Part shown: positions 21,585 to 31,841 of the stretch, one piece after another
Numbering within the stretch: the stretch's first letter is position 1
How the letters are laid out: each line of letters begins with the position of its first letter
Notes under the pieces: generated by a model
Told to the model about the DNA's origin: nothing
The model's input: the letters and a program-made list of their open reading frames with translations, nothing else
The model's database searches: none
Source of the DNA: Hippopus hippopus
Taxonomy: Eukaryota; Mollusca; Bivalvia; Cardiida; Cardiidae
Direction: 5' to 3'
Assembly (NCBI GenBank): GCA_946811185.2
Contig: OX328099.1
Coordinates: forward strand, 72,792,714-72,856,713
DNA length: 64,000 bases
Program-made: the position numbers and the translations under genes

Positions 21585-21735
21585 TAAAAGACTTGAGTAA
21601 ATTAAAAGTATTTGCAGACAAAAAATTCATCTCAGCTCAAAAGACTTATTAGATATTATTCATAATAAGGTATTCATCCTTTTCACACAATGTTATCAAA
21701 AGTGGCCACAGGGAGAAATTTGTTAATCTTACTAC
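21585..21735 (+). mobile_element. TH29, very diverged
   Basis: AAAAGTATTTGCAGACAAAAA and CCTTTTCACACAATG only. Confidence 0.45.
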
Positions 21736-21862
21736 ATGCAAAACACAGTCTCATCTTAGATTCAGTAGCAGTGCATGTATCTCTAAATAAACTGTGTACG
21801 TGAATGGGTCAAAATGCACAAATCAAACAAACAAGCCTAATCTATCAACAAAGGTCAAGGAA

Positions 21863-22075
21863 TTAACCCTTATTCCTAATTAATACCTAAAATCAATTTT
21901 TTACTATGATAGTAAAAACCCAAATATTGCTATTTTAAAATTATGTTTAGGGGAATAATATCTCCTTATTGGACAGTGTAGATCCAAGATCAGACTGCAC
22001 GTTCTGTGCAGTCTGGTCTTGATCTACACTGTCCGCAAAAGGTCAGTGAGTTACGCTTAGAAGCCAAAGGGTTAA
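21863..22075 (-). mobile_element. CH copy, full length
   Basis: TTAACCCTTATTCCTAATT to AGAAGCCAAAGGGTTAA. Hairpin around GACTGCACGTTCTGTGCAGTC. Confidence 0.85.
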
Positions 22076-22802
22076 CAATGTTTAGAACAATGATCCATCA
22101 TCGAGTAAAAATAGTTGACTCACCTAGCATGGGGATTCTCTATAATACATCCAATAAATCAATAATTATAGAATATTGATAATATTCCACAAAAAAGTGA
22201 ATCACTCCTGTAGGTCAATATATTAACACTACACAGTCAGAAACGCAGCTTTTGCTTCCAACAAGATTGATTTTCAATATTAGTTGTTTGTTTTTTTAAG
22301 GAAAAAAAAAGAAAACTATAGAAACCAGATGCACCGTTTGTCTAGATCTCAAGTATTTCTATTCAAGTAAAAAACTGCAGTTTATCCTTCAAATATCAAC
22401 ACTTTACAAACTCAATGGCTTGTTTCTCAATTCCTTTTTTCACTTTCTTGAATTCTACAGACAGGGAAGCTTTTTTACATGAAATCTTCAGCGTGAGTAA
22501 GATTCAATATATCTAGTTTCCAATTCTCTTAACTAGAAGAAAATAAACATTAGTTTACTTAATCCAATCAATTTACATCATTAAGGCACTCATGAATGAC
22601 GTCTGACTCCTCTAAAATCTCTGTTAGAACTGCCAGAACATGTGTGGAGTCTATCCTGTATTCCAATAGAACACTCCACTTCAGCAGCAGACTACTTGTT
22701 TAGTAAAATTGCATTTTATTGGAAAAACCTTGAAATGAATGGTTGAGATTTTATAAACCGCATTTCCCTGTTAACTTGTTGTAGGAAATCAAAATTCAGC
22801 TC
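22076..22802. other. No recognised feature
   Basis: Unique AT-rich sequence with no exon-like frames. Confidence 0.5.
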
Positions 22803-23031
22803 TTAACTCATTACCAAACGACAATATATTAGGCTTGTCCAAATCGAAAGCATTTGCAGACGACAAAATAAAAGTGACTGAAAATTTGAAATTCGTTTTG
22901 TGAAGAGTAGAAAACATTGTGGGAAAAGGAGAAAATGCTGGTTACCAGCATTTTCTCCTTTTCCCACAATGTTTTCTAAAGGCTTCTTTCTCAGGGTCGT
23001 CAAAAGTAGGGATTGTGTGGTAATGGGTTAA
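22803..23031 (+). mobile_element. TH30, intact
   Basis: 229 bp with a near-perfect 66-bp hairpin. Right end GGGTTAACCC is shared with TH31. Confidence 0.88.
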
Positions 23032-23265
23032 CCCTATACCATGCAATCCCGAATTTTAATAAGCCTGATGGGAAAGGCTTTTGAAAACATCGTGAGAAAA
23101 GGAAAAAAATGCTGGTAACCAGCTTTTTCTCTTTTTTCCACAATGTTTTCTACCTTTTTATGGACAAATCTCATCCTCTCAATCCTCAAGCCAAGTTCAG
23201 TTTATTGACTAAAAATACATTTGAATTGGTCCAATCTGAACATTTGTTGTTTGGTAAGAGGCTAA
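23028..23265 (-). mobile_element. TH31
   Basis: Inverted relative to TH30 and sharing TTAA. Contains an expanded right part. Confidence 0.82.
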
Positions 23266-23331
23266 ATAAAGAAAATTTGAAATCTGTCAATTTTGAAAAT
23301 GTCTTTATTTCAATGGTAAGGAAAACATATT

Positions 23332-23539
23332 TTAACACTATACCACTTGATCCCTCAAATGACCCTAACAGTGAATGTTTTTGAAAACATGGTGGAAATG
23401 GAGAAAATGCTGGTGACCAGCATTTTCTCTTTTTCCCACCATGTTTTCTATCCTATCAAAGACAAATTTCATCATTTGTTGTCAGCAAATGCTTTCAATC
23501 TGGACGGGTTCGAAATTTTGTCGCATGGTAAAGGGTTAA
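23332..23539 (-). mobile_element. TH32, first of a three-copy array
   Basis: The stem has matched CATGGTGG and CCACCATG. Right end GGTAAAGGGTTAA shares its TTAA with TH33. Confidence 0.83.
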
Positions 23540-23659
23540 GCCTTTACCAAATGATCAAAACCAAAGAGAGACAGCTTTTGAAAATATGGAGAAAACAGTA
23601 GATCTAATGCTAGTAACCAGCATTTTCTTCTTTTCATACTTTTTTTTCTAATTTTTTAA
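23536..23659 (-). mobile_element. TH33, truncated middle copy
   Basis: TTAAGCCTTTACCAAATG start and hairpin remnant; the right half is absent before TTAA 23656. Confidence 0.72.
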
Positions 23660-23881
23660 CCGTTTACCACAAAATCTCCAGTTTTAATGAACATGAGAAG
23701 GAAGGCTTTTGAAAATACTATTGGAAATGGAGAAAAATGCTGGTAATCAGCATTTTCTCCTTTTTCCACTATGTTTTCCACCCCCAAACAAATTCCATCA
23801 TTTGAACCACATTTAAATTTTCTTCTACAAATGCTTTGAATTAGGGCCACTCTACAATTTTGTCTTTTGGTAAAGGATTAA
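23656..23881 (-). mobile_element. TH34
   Basis: TTAACCGTTTACCACAAAATC to TTGGTAAAGGATTAA; centre GGTAATC. Confidence 0.83.
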
Positions 23882-24242
23882 AGACCACCCATTTCAGACA
23901 TTTAGAAAAAGACATCATCTTTCATCAAGATCCCAGCATCTAGTGAAAACAAAAAACTGTCATTCAAAACTAAAAGAACAGGTTTCTATTTCGATGACTG
24001 GCACATATGGTACAGTGCTACTATATATAGAAAGACTGATCAATGCAAAAGAGTTTATTGCTGCCGAATTGTTTATCATATTTTTTTTTTCGGAGTAGCT
24101 GAATGTGCTGGCTTTTGACCTACTTTTTTGGTACTCAAAACAAATGAATAAATAGAAATTAGAAATTGGTCAAAAATGTAGGGCCCTTGCCTTTTTGCTG
24201 GCAAATTTACACCGTCGATCTTTCTAAAGTGATTTCTTGTCT
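23882..24242. other. No recognised feature
   Basis: Unique AT-rich sequence between MITE clusters. Confidence 0.45.
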
Positions 24243-24469
24243 TTAATTCTTTACCAAACTTTAAAATCTTAGACTTGTCTGAATTGATAGCATTTGCAGA
24301 CAAAAAAACAAATGACTCAAAATTTAACACTTGTTTTGGAAGGGTAGAAAACATTGTGGGGGAAAGAGGCAAATGCTAGTTACCAGCATTTTCTCCTTTT
24401 CCCACAATGTTTTTAATAGGCTTTGTCCTCAGGGTCATTAAAACTCTGGATTGTGTGGTAAAGGGATAA
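24243..24469 (+). mobile_element. TH35
   Basis: TTAATTCTTTACCAAAC to GTGTGGTAAAGGGATAA; left arm diverged (GGGGGAAAGAGGC). Confidence 0.84.
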
Positions 24470-24479
24470 ATCTTTTTTT

Positions 24480-24690
24480 CTATTCTTTACCTATCTAGAC
24501 TTGTCCAATTGAAAGCTTTTGCAGGTGATAAAATGAAGACAACTCAAAAATTGAAATTTGTTTTGGGAAGGGAAGAAAACATTGTAGGAAGCCAAGAAAA
24601 TGCTGGTTACCTTTTCCCCCAGTTTTACCAGTTTTCAAAAGCTGCCTTTCTCAGGGTCGTTAAAAGTAGGAATTATGTGGTAAGGGATTT
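24480..24690 (+). mobile_element. TH36, hairpin decayed
   Basis: CTTTACCTATCTAGACTTG start; right arm mostly lost after GCTGGTTACC. Immediately follows TH35. Confidence 0.72.
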
Positions 24691-24876
24691 ACTTCAAAGA
24701 ATTCTAAATATTTTGCCTCAGCAAAAATTTACTAGCAAAGCATTTTCGAAGTTGTGTTTGGCATTATACATTGCACAACATGATTTTTCTCGGTCTAGAT
24801 CCAAGATCAGACATTTTATGTTGATTGATGCCGTCCAGCCGCTGACATTTCTATGGACTGGGACTATGTATCATCC

Positions 24877-25060
24877 ATTAAGTGTAACTCAATGACCTTC
24901 TGTAGACAGTGTAGGTCAAGATCAGACTGCACAGAATGTGCAGTCTGATCTTGAATCTACACTGTCTGATAAGGAGATATTTTTCTCCAAAACGTAAGTT
25001 TGAAATAACATTATTCGGGTGTTTACTATAGACTTGAAAGTTTTTTAGATTTCTTTCCAT
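24877..25060 (+). mobile_element. CH copy, ends worn
   Basis: AACTCAATGACCTTCTGTAG, strong hairpin (24907-24968), then the TTATTCGGGTGTTTAC block. Terminal CCCTTA motifs not seen. Confidence 0.75.
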
Positions 25061-25473
25061 GTAGTAACATAGCTGTCATCAATTCACAGCATATTAGCTA
25101 ATACGAGGGTTGTCCCAAAAGTCGGTGACAAATTGCACACAATGAACAATTGTGGCGTATATTTAAATTAGCATTGTATGTTTTAGAGGTATTTTAATGT
25201 AAATTCATGTCTTGGTATTAAAATTATTTCAATTTAAACGAGGCGTGGTGTTGTGACCTGGCGCACGTCAAAATTTCAAGTTTTTACACATGCACGTATC
25301 TGCTATAATCGTTTGGTAAAACAACCATAATTAGTTTTCTTTTGCTAAATCACACATGCAAGTTGTTTACAAATAATCTGACGTCATCTGTTTAAAATTT
25401 GAATGTGAAAACGTTATTTCCGGGTGTACAGCAACGTTAAATAGACTGGTGGTTGTTGACGAAAAACAAAAAA

Positions 25474-26676
25474 ATGACGACGTTTGATTATCTTGCGGCG
25501 CAACGCACGGTTATTCAGTTTTGTGCAGACGCAGAGATGTCACCGTTGGAAACAATAGGGAAAATGCACAAAACCGACAGATTAAAGAATGTTTCAAGAG
25601 CACTTGTGTACAAGTGGCACAAACGTTTCACATCTCTGGAACCTATAGACAAGGAATTAAATGTGATTGGACGGCCAAAAGTCATTACTGAGAAGATGAT
25701 AACAAAGGTAAAGAAGTGCATAGACGCTGACCGCAGGCAGACGGTACAGGATATCGCCGAAATTGTCGACATGAGCAAGACCACAGTTCATCGCATTCTA
25801 TCTGATGAACTTAACATGTCCCGTGTGTGCGCACGATGGGTGCCAAGGCTGCTTAAGGAGGACGAAAAAGAGCGTCATGTTGCAGCATCAACAGAGTTCC
25901 TTGAGCGCGTGACTGCTGATGACTCCTTTCTCGATAGGACAGTAACATGTGACGAAACATGGCTATACTATTTTGAACCAGAAGGAAAACGGCAGTCACG
26001 CGTCTGGAAGACACCCAACACTCCCCCTCCAAAAAAGGCCCATGTTGTTAAATCGCTCAGGAAAACGATGTTCATCGTGTTTGTTGACAGAAGCAGAGTT
26101 ATTCTAGTTCATGCAGTTCCTCAGGATCAGACTGTGAACGCTGCATATTACTCAAAGGTGCGAATATTTAATCTTTTAACTGATTCCATAGTCATATTAT
26201 CTTTATTTAGAATAAAAGGATGATAAACATTAAAGTAAATAACAACTTGATATTTATCAGTTCTTCTATTTCATTTTTGTTCGATACAGGTCATTCGTCG
26301 TGATGTGATGAACGCTATCCGGAAGAAGCGTCTGGCATTATACGAGTGGCCAGATTCAATTATCTGGCACCAGGACAACGCCCCCTCTCATACAGCTCAT
26401 CTCACCCAGCTTGAGATGGACGTTTTAGGATTTAAGCGACTGGTCCACCCACCCTACTCACCTGACCTCGCTCCGCTTGACTTTGCCTACTTCCCCCAAC
26501 TGAAGGAACAACTTCGAGGCTGGCGGTTCGAATCCACCGATGATTTGATGAAAGCTACTCTGTCATTTAACAGAGGATTATCTAAAGACTGTTTTCGCAA
26601 TGTGTTTGACACTTGGGTGAAACGTCACAGGAAGTGTGTGGAGTTCCGCGGAGAGTACTTCGAGAAAGGCGCCTGA
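25474..26676 (+). CDS. Mariner transposase, DD34D, two exons
   Basis: Cut-and-paste transposase that would bind the flanking inverted repeats and insert at TA. The gene reads as exon 1 at 25474-26157 (228 codons), a 132-bp intron at 26158-26289, and exon 2 at 26290-26676, giving 356 residues against about 345-350 for typical mariners. ATG 25474 has AAAA upstream, and the protein opens MTTFDYLAAQR like known mariner N termini. An HTH-rich region covers about residues 5-110 (LVYKWHKRF, then GRP, then a second HTH with SKTTVHRIL), followed by the ARWVPRLL motif near residue 122. The catalytic acids are D160 in TCDETW, D257 in WHQDNAPSH and D292 in SPDLAPLDF; 34 residues separate the last two, which defines DD34D. 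Without splicing the frame would read into the intron and stop at 26221-26223, losing two of the three acids. No frameshift or early stop was seen in the spliced frame. Confidence 0.9.
26158..26289 (+). other. Apparent GT-AG intron in the mariner transposase
   Basis: The insert starts GTGCGAAT directly after the SK codons and ends in a pyrimidine-rich stretch then GATACAG. Removing it restores YYSK-VIRRD in phase 0, the usual mariner context between the first and second catalytic acids. It is 132 bp, AT-rich, and carries an in-frame stop at 26221-26223. Splicing is inferred from sequence only. Confidence 0.8.
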
Positions 26677-26946
26677 ATAACGTTTTCACGTTGCTGCCGA
26701 CGTTGAGTGTGCGCCCGGTATACGGTACTGTATGTGGTTAAACTTTGACCATTATGTTATTTGTAAAGATATTGAAATGAAATTTTCTGTAAATTTAGGA
26801 AATACATGACACTAGTACATATCTGAATTCGGGATTAATATCTTCAGTATTTCACCATACATTAAGTTTGTCACTGCGTTTTGGGACAACCCTCGTATTT
26901 CCAAAAAATCTGAAGATTTGCAAAATCATTATGCCTTGGAAAAGCT

Positions 26947-27175
26947 TTAACCTTTTACCACACAATCCCAAGTTTTAACGACCCTGAAGAAGATTGCTTT
27001 TGAAAACATTGTGGGAAAAGGAGAAAATGCTGGTTACCAGCATTTTCTCCTTTTTCCACAATGTTTTCTACCCTAACAAAGACAGAAACAATGATTTGAG
27101 CTACATTTTTTTTGTCGTCTGCAAATTCTTTGAATTTGGCCAAGTCCAAAATTTTGTCGTTTGGTAAAGAGTTAA
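26947..27175 (-). mobile_element. TH37, centre flipped
   Basis: 229 bp, inverted by its ends but with GGTTACC, the centre of forward copies. Shares TTAA 27172-27175 with TH38. Confidence 0.87.
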
Positions 27176-27323
27176 ACATTTTTTCACGCAATCCCACGTT
27201 TTAACAACCCTATAAAGAAGGCTTTTGAAATCATCGTGGGAAATTGTTTGGGCCACAGTTAATTGGTCCTCTGCAAGACCTTTCAATTTGGATGTGTCTA
27301 AAATTTTGTTGTTTGGTAAAGGT
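27172..27323 (-). mobile_element. TH38, hairpin deleted
   Basis: Both ends remain but the palindrome is reduced to AATCATCGTGGGAAATTG; about 150 bp. Confidence 0.78.
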
Positions 27324-27445
27324 CCAGTGTATCAGAACAGAAGGATGGAAATCTCCGGAGATATTCTTCAAGTTTAAACTTCAAGCACATTATGCAAGCC
27401 TAATATTCCATTAAGCTATCTGTGATCTCTTTCCTGTTGAGATTT

Positions 27446-27750
27446 GTTGCATGTTCACAAAAAGCATTTTAAATGCGCAAAGATGGTGTAAAGTATTGAA
27501 GGCGACTTTTGAACTGGAAGTTAGCTATGAAATTTATGCTGCAAGGTTCCCACAATTAAACAATGCACTGACTTCTAGTTGTCTCCTTTTCCCACAATGT
27601 TGCATGTTCACAAAAAGCATTTTAAATGCACAAAGATAGTGTAAAGTATTGAAGGCGACTTCTGAATTGGAAGTTAGCTATGAAATTTGTGCTGCAAGGT
27701 TCCCACAATTAAACAATGCACTGACTTCCAGTTGTCTAGTGGGACAATAG
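27446..27750 (+). repeat. Two-copy tandem repeat, 153-bp period
   Basis: 27446-27598 and 27599-27750 differ at few sites; each starts GTTGCATGTTCACAAAAAGC. The first ends CTCCTTTTCCCACAAT, a TH-arm-like piece. Confidence 0.85.
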
Positions 27751-28039
27751 TTGCCTGTGACTTAAACTCAGGTTTTGTGCAGAGCACTGCCAAAGGCCAC
27801 TCGTCACAACTCGGCCAATTCTAACCTTGTCTGTATCCAGAGTGTTTCCATTTTGAAATACTGCCACGTCACATGATCTTAAACATGGCGGCACCCTATA
27901 ATTCAATCAGCAATGGCAACACCAGCCATGGTGAAAAGCAACTGGCTGGGCTTGTGAAGTTAACAACTGTGCCATATTATTTTGAAATCTATACATAAAT
28001 GTAAAACCTATGGCTCGGACACACACACTTTTTCGCCAT
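27751..28039. other. No recognised feature
   Basis: Mixed composition with no repeat match or convincing exon. Confidence 0.4.
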
Positions 28040-28164
28040 TTCTAACAAAGTTTTCTACCTTTTCAAAGACAAATGTTTTAATATTTATCAAACTTGATAT
28101 GTCATCAAGAGATGCTTTCAATTTTGAGCTAGTTTACAATTTTGTCATTTGGTAAAGTTTAAAG
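28040..28164 (-). mobile_element. TH39, one half
   Basis: From AACAAAGTTTTCTACC to TTTGGTAAAGTTTAA; the other half and hairpin are missing. Confidence 0.7.
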
Positions 28165-28200
28165 CTTTTTGTACAAATAACTTAATGAGCATGAGGTTAA

Positions 28201-28417
28201 TTGATTGATTGATTGATTGACTGACTTTCGTTTTACGCCGCTTTCAACATTATTTCAGTCATATCACAGCGAGTTTTACCAGTACTAGGCTAGGGCTCTA
28301 AAGTATGTGCCCAAGGACACTTGAATAAAAAAAAAAAAAAAGCGGATCAGGTGGGGCTGGAACCCTGGACCTCCAGATTACGAGTCCAACACTTTACCAC
28401 TGAGCCACACAGGACCT
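28201..28417 (-). mobile_element. SINE-3, tRNA-headed
   Basis: On the minus strand, GGTCCTGTGTGGCTCAGTGG and CCAGGGTTCCAGCCCC give A- and B-box-like motifs. The tail is GATTGATTGATTGATTG at 28203. It includes an A run and lies among TH copies. Confidence 0.8.
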
Positions 28418-28606
28418 CTGTAAGCATGAGGGAAATGGGTAAAATTTTGTAACATGGTGCCATCCCACCTCAGTATAGAAGAAAATCCTGGAACAAAAAA
28501 AAAAATGTTGAATGGAAATAAAATCAATATTCTAATGGGGAAAAAAGTTAGGATATTAACTCCTTTGCCAGCTTGGACCTTTTAAGATCAACATTTGAAC
28601 CCTTTC

Positions 28607-28831
28607 TTCACCCTTTACCAAACAATTCCGTGTTTTAATGACCCTGAGGAAGAAGCCTTTTGAAAACATTGTGGGAAAAGGAGAAAATGCTGGTTACCAG
28701 CATTTTCTCCTTTTCCCACAATGTTTTCCATCCTATCAAGACAAATCTCACCATTTCAGCGATATCTAATTTGCAGTCTGCAAGTGCTTTCAATTTAGAA
28801 AAATCTAAAATTTCTCTTGGTAAAGGGTTAA
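28607..28831 (-). mobile_element. TH40, centre flipped
   Basis: Perfect hairpin at 28664-28730 with GGTTACC in an inverted copy. Confidence 0.87.
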
Positions 28832-28949
28832 GTAAATTTCAAGGTCAGTAAAAAATGACACAGAAATGGCAACATCAAGACTATTTTGGTCAGATCATAA
28901 TGCAATAAAATTTGACAATGTAGATACTAAATCTGATTGGATAAATGAT

Positions 28950-28992
28950 TGTTCTGTGCAGCCTGATCTTGACCTCCACTGTCCATTTTAGT
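28950..28992. mobile_element. CH fragment
   Basis: TGTGCAGCCTGATCTTGACC arm only. Confidence 0.4.
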
Positions 28993-29035
28993 AGCTTTAA
29001 GAAATATGGGTAGGAAATAATTACAGAGTAAAGCT

Positions 29036-29255
29036 TTAACCCTTTACCAAACAATTCTGTCTGTTAACAACCCTGGGAAAGAAGCCTTTTGAAAACATCG
29101 TGGGAAAAGGAGAAAATGCTGGTTACCAGCATTTTCTCCTTTTCCCATGTTTTCTCAATCTCCAAAGACAGAAATGGTCCTTTGAACAACCTTTAATTTG
29201 CCGTCTGCAAATGCTTTTGATTTTATCAAGTCTAAAGTGATGTTTAAAGAGTTAA
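29036..29255 (-). mobile_element. TH41, centre flipped
   Basis: TTAACCCTTTACCAAAC start, GGTTACC centre, right arm shortened after CCTTTTCCC. Shares TTAA with TH42. Confidence 0.85.
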
Positions 29256-29479
29256 CCCTTTACCACACAATCCTGAGTTTTAACAATCCTGAGAAAGAAG
29301 TTTTTTTGAAAACATGGGTGTGAAAAGGAGAAAATGTAGGTAACAAGCATTTTATCCTTTTACCACCATGTTTTCTACCCTGTCGGCAAACATCAGTTCA
29401 TTTGTATTGGTTTCAAATGTCGTCTGCAGAGGCTTTCAATTTGGAAGCGTATAAAAGTTGTCGTTCATTAAAGGATTAA
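29252..29479 (-). mobile_element. TH42
   Basis: 228 bp; hairpin imperfect (AATGTAGGTAACAAGC). Confidence 0.83.
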
Positions 29480-29534
29480 AGCTGGCCTTTCATCTCAATA
29501 TGTTACAGAAGTAATAAATCGGTATTCTTGCTAT

Positions 29535-29751
29535 TTAACCCTTAATCAAAAGACAAAATTTTGGAGTTGTCAATATTGAAAGCTTTCACACAAAATTAAT
29601 CAACTGATAGACTTTGTCTTTGACAGAGGGGTAAATTTTGTTAGAAAAGGACAAAATGCCGATTATTCTCATTTTTCCTTTTGACCAGTGTTTTCAATAG
29701 CCTGCCTCCCTAGTGTTGTTAAACATACAGAATCGTTTGGTAAAGGGTTGC
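29535..29751 (+). mobile_element. TH43, diverged
   Basis: TTAACCCTTAATCAAAAGAC to GTTTGGTAAAGGGTTG; arms decayed. Confidence 0.72.
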
Positions 29752-29888
29752 CCCTAATAAATTGAATAGAAATGTTCAGTAAGCAAAAGATATTGTATTT
29801 GGGAGCTATTATAGCAACCCTAACATATCTCATACTTTTTTCAAAGATCTGCCTACATGTTCTTTGAAGCCTGATCTTAGTGTACACA

Positions 29889-30092
29889 CATTTATTTCAC
29901 ATCGATTGAGAAACAAGTTCTTGCAACTCATACTAATCTCTCTTGATTCTGCTTTCTGGAAACTACACCAGTACTTGTGCCGAATGTGACAGTGTGAGCC
30001 AGGGAACAGTCCTAAAGTTGACACCTGGTCTCATGAATCGATCTCAGGACCTTATGGTTGCAAAGCAGACGCTTTACCTCACTACCACGGAC
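29889..30092 (-). mobile_element. SINE-4, tRNA-headed
   Basis: Matches 34562-34756. On the minus strand the head has GTAGTGAGGTAAAGCGTC and a GAGATCGATTCATGA B-box-like site; the body has the AGTATGAGTTGCAAG block. Confidence 0.7.
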
Positions 30093-30155
30093 ACCTGATC
30101 TTGATCCACATCGTCAGCAAAAGCAACTTGCCACTTCAACAACTAAAGGGTTAAA
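30089..30155 (-). mobile_element. CH fragment, one end
   Basis: CTGATCTTGATCCACATCGTC to AACTAAAGGGTTAA. Confidence 0.5.
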
Positions 30156-30504
30156 TGGAAGGCCGTTACCCAAGCAGTGATGTGTAGAATTGCATTAACT
30201 CTTTGTTTAGTTTGCATATTTAATCAGCAAAGGTACCTGAAAGCTCAATATGCATTGAATTACAAAGAAATTGACATTACGTCTACTGAAAATTGCATGG
30301 ATATTCACACCAGATTATTGTATCTTTTTTTTTTTATTAGTTCAAAGATAAGGAATATTAAGCTACATTCTAATATTGTTCTGAATTTCTTTAATTAAGT
30401 CATTAAGCTTCATAGTGAATATTGTCCCTGAGGTACAGTTAAAAAAATGTTTGATCATCTTCTGTTTATTTATCATCATCATCATCACAACCACCATCGG
30501 CTGC

Positions 30505-30825
30505 CCATATGGTTTATTGATTGTATATGGCTTAACACTGTTTCCAGCATTATTTCAGTTAAATCACTGTGGCAAGTGCACCTATCCATGTTTTCCTGCA
30601 GTTATTTTTACAAGGTTTCTCCACAATATTCTTTCCAAGCCACTGGCTGCTTTTCCACATAACCATCGTCGAAACAATGGTCAGCAGGTATGGGAGAGGA
30701 ATGAATCCTGTCGCAATGACTATTGTCAATCCTCAAAAAGAAATTGGCGGAGCCAGGGATCAAACCCACAACTCCCTGCGGGTCCTGCCCGCTTCAGGCT
30801 GAGCTACTGCTGCTCAGCGGCTACC
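30505..30825 (-). mobile_element. SINE-2, near full length
   Basis: Tail ATTGATTGTATATGGC at the left; the minus-strand head has GAGCAGCAGTAGCTCAGCC and GGGTTTGATCCCTGGC. Confidence 0.82.
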
Positions 30826-30839
30826 CATACGGGCAATGC

Positions 30840-31062
30840 AGGGAGAGGTGATAGTGCAAGAATAGGGCAAAATACAGGACAAAACCAATCCTAAGTTATG
30901 CCCAGTTCTTTAAGGTGCACCATGTTTAGCACTGTCACACAGGACCTGGTTACAGTCCCATCCAAAAGTCTAGTAGTAATTTTAGATGGCCAGCCATAGG
31001 GCTTGGAACCCACACTCTCAAGTGGCCCCAAGACTTGGTGTTTTGTTCAAGTCTCATGCTCT
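30840..31062 (+). repeat. Dispersed repeat J, copy 2
   Basis: Matches 15903-16105 (AGTGCAAGAATAGGGC, ATACAGGACAAAAC, CTAGTAGTAATTTTAGA) and extends further. Confidence 0.65.
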
Positions 31063-31070
31063 TCCTGCTT

Positions 31071-31125
31071 TTTTCCCACAGTATTTCAAAACGCTCTCTT
31101 CCCCAGGGTCATTAAACACTGGGTT
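31071..31125 (+). mobile_element. TH44, right-end scrap
   Basis: TTTTTTCCCACAGTATTTCA and CCAGGGTCATTAAACACTGG. Confidence 0.5.
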
Positions 31126-31257
31126 AAGGTTTAAATGGAAGGCTGTTACCTAAGCAGTGATGCAGAGAATTGTATCAACTTTGTCATTTAGTTTGCATTT
31201 TCAATCTAGGTGGCGAAACCTGAGAGCTCAAGTATGCTTTGAAATCAAAATTAATAA

Positions 31258-31382
31258 AAATCTGGTAACTAGCATTTTCACCTTTTTCCACGATATTTTC
31301 TACTCTTTCAAGAACAAATGATGCTATTTAAGACAAGATTTATTTGTAGTCTGCAAATACTTTGCCATTTGTAAAGAATTAA
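31258..31382 (-). mobile_element. TH45, one half
   Basis: One hairpin arm (GGTAACTAGCATTTTC) to TTTGTAAAGAATTAA; TTAA shared with TH46. Confidence 0.7.
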
Positions 31383-31575
31383 CAAAGTTTCATGTTTTGA
31401 CTCTTCTACACAGGAAGCCTAAAAACATTGTGATAAATGGAAAAATTTGCATACATTTAACATGCTATTCCTTTTTTTTCCCCCAGATGTTTTTATTTTA
31501 ATCTCGTCTCAGAACATTAACTCTTTTGTACCAATTTCCAAATTTTGTTGTCTGCAAATACTTAGAAGAGTCTAG
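31379..31575 (-). mobile_element. TH46, very diverged
   Basis: Order of TH blocks still visible: CCTAAAAACATTGTG and TTGTTGTCTGCAAATAC. Confidence 0.5.
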
Positions 31576-31690
31576 GGTTATTCACCGACCATTCTTAAGA
31601 CCTTTGTTAGTCTAATTCTCCAAGTTTTTCTAAATTTGAGTGTGAAACAACTTCTAATTAGCTAAACCAAAATGGTTCATAAGAATGGTT
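31567..31690. mobile_element. Foldback MITE FB2, short copy
   Basis: TATTCACCGACCATTCTTAAG at the left and AAGAATGGTTGATGAATA at the right, with a single middle segment. Confidence 0.75.
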
Positions 31691-31841
31691 GATGAATATG
31701 TGCCCGGAAGATTCCTTGTTTAAAAAAGGGCGAGAACTCTGCAACTTCATGTTTTTATTGATTTCAGAGCTGAGGAATTTTGGAACCTTTTCACAGCAAA
31801 CAGCAAAATAAAGATCTTTGGCAAAGTAGATAACGACCTAG

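Larger units (their letters stand above)
25104..26895 (+). mobile_element. Intact mariner-type DNA transposon
   Basis: A 1.79-kb element is flanked by TA on both sides (25102-25103 and 26896-26897), the expected mariner target duplication. Its ~29-bp terminal inverted repeats both begin CGAGGGTTGTCCCAAAA and continue to GTGACAAA with three mismatches. A ~370-bp leader precedes the transposase gene and a ~220-bp trailer follows it. Both ends and the reading frame look whole, so the copy is young or was recently active. Tc1/mariner membership follows from the TA target and the encoded DD34D transposase; the subfamily is not assigned. Confidence 0.92.
30152..31245 (+). repeat. ~110-bp segment duplicated 980 bp apart
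   Basis: 30152-30265 and 31133-31245 share TTAAATGGAAGGC-GTTACC, AAGCAGTGATG, TTTAGTTTGCAT and GAGCTCAA/AAGCTCAA. The span between holds a SINE-2 and repeat J. Confidence 0.7.

Noticed and set aside
22803..23881. CRISPR-like array of regularly spaced palindromes
   Set aside because: The repeats are whole 228-bp MITEs with TTAA ends, not short repeats with unique spacers, and the context is eukaryotic.
26158..26289. Separate mobile insertion rather than an intron in the mariner
   Set aside because: No inverted ends or target duplication, and the splice signals restore the frame exactly; intron is the simpler reading, pending RNA evidence.
28664..28730. Transcription terminator or bacterial regulatory stem-loop
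   Set aside because: The stem is the TH core found in dozens of copies; nothing here is bacterial.
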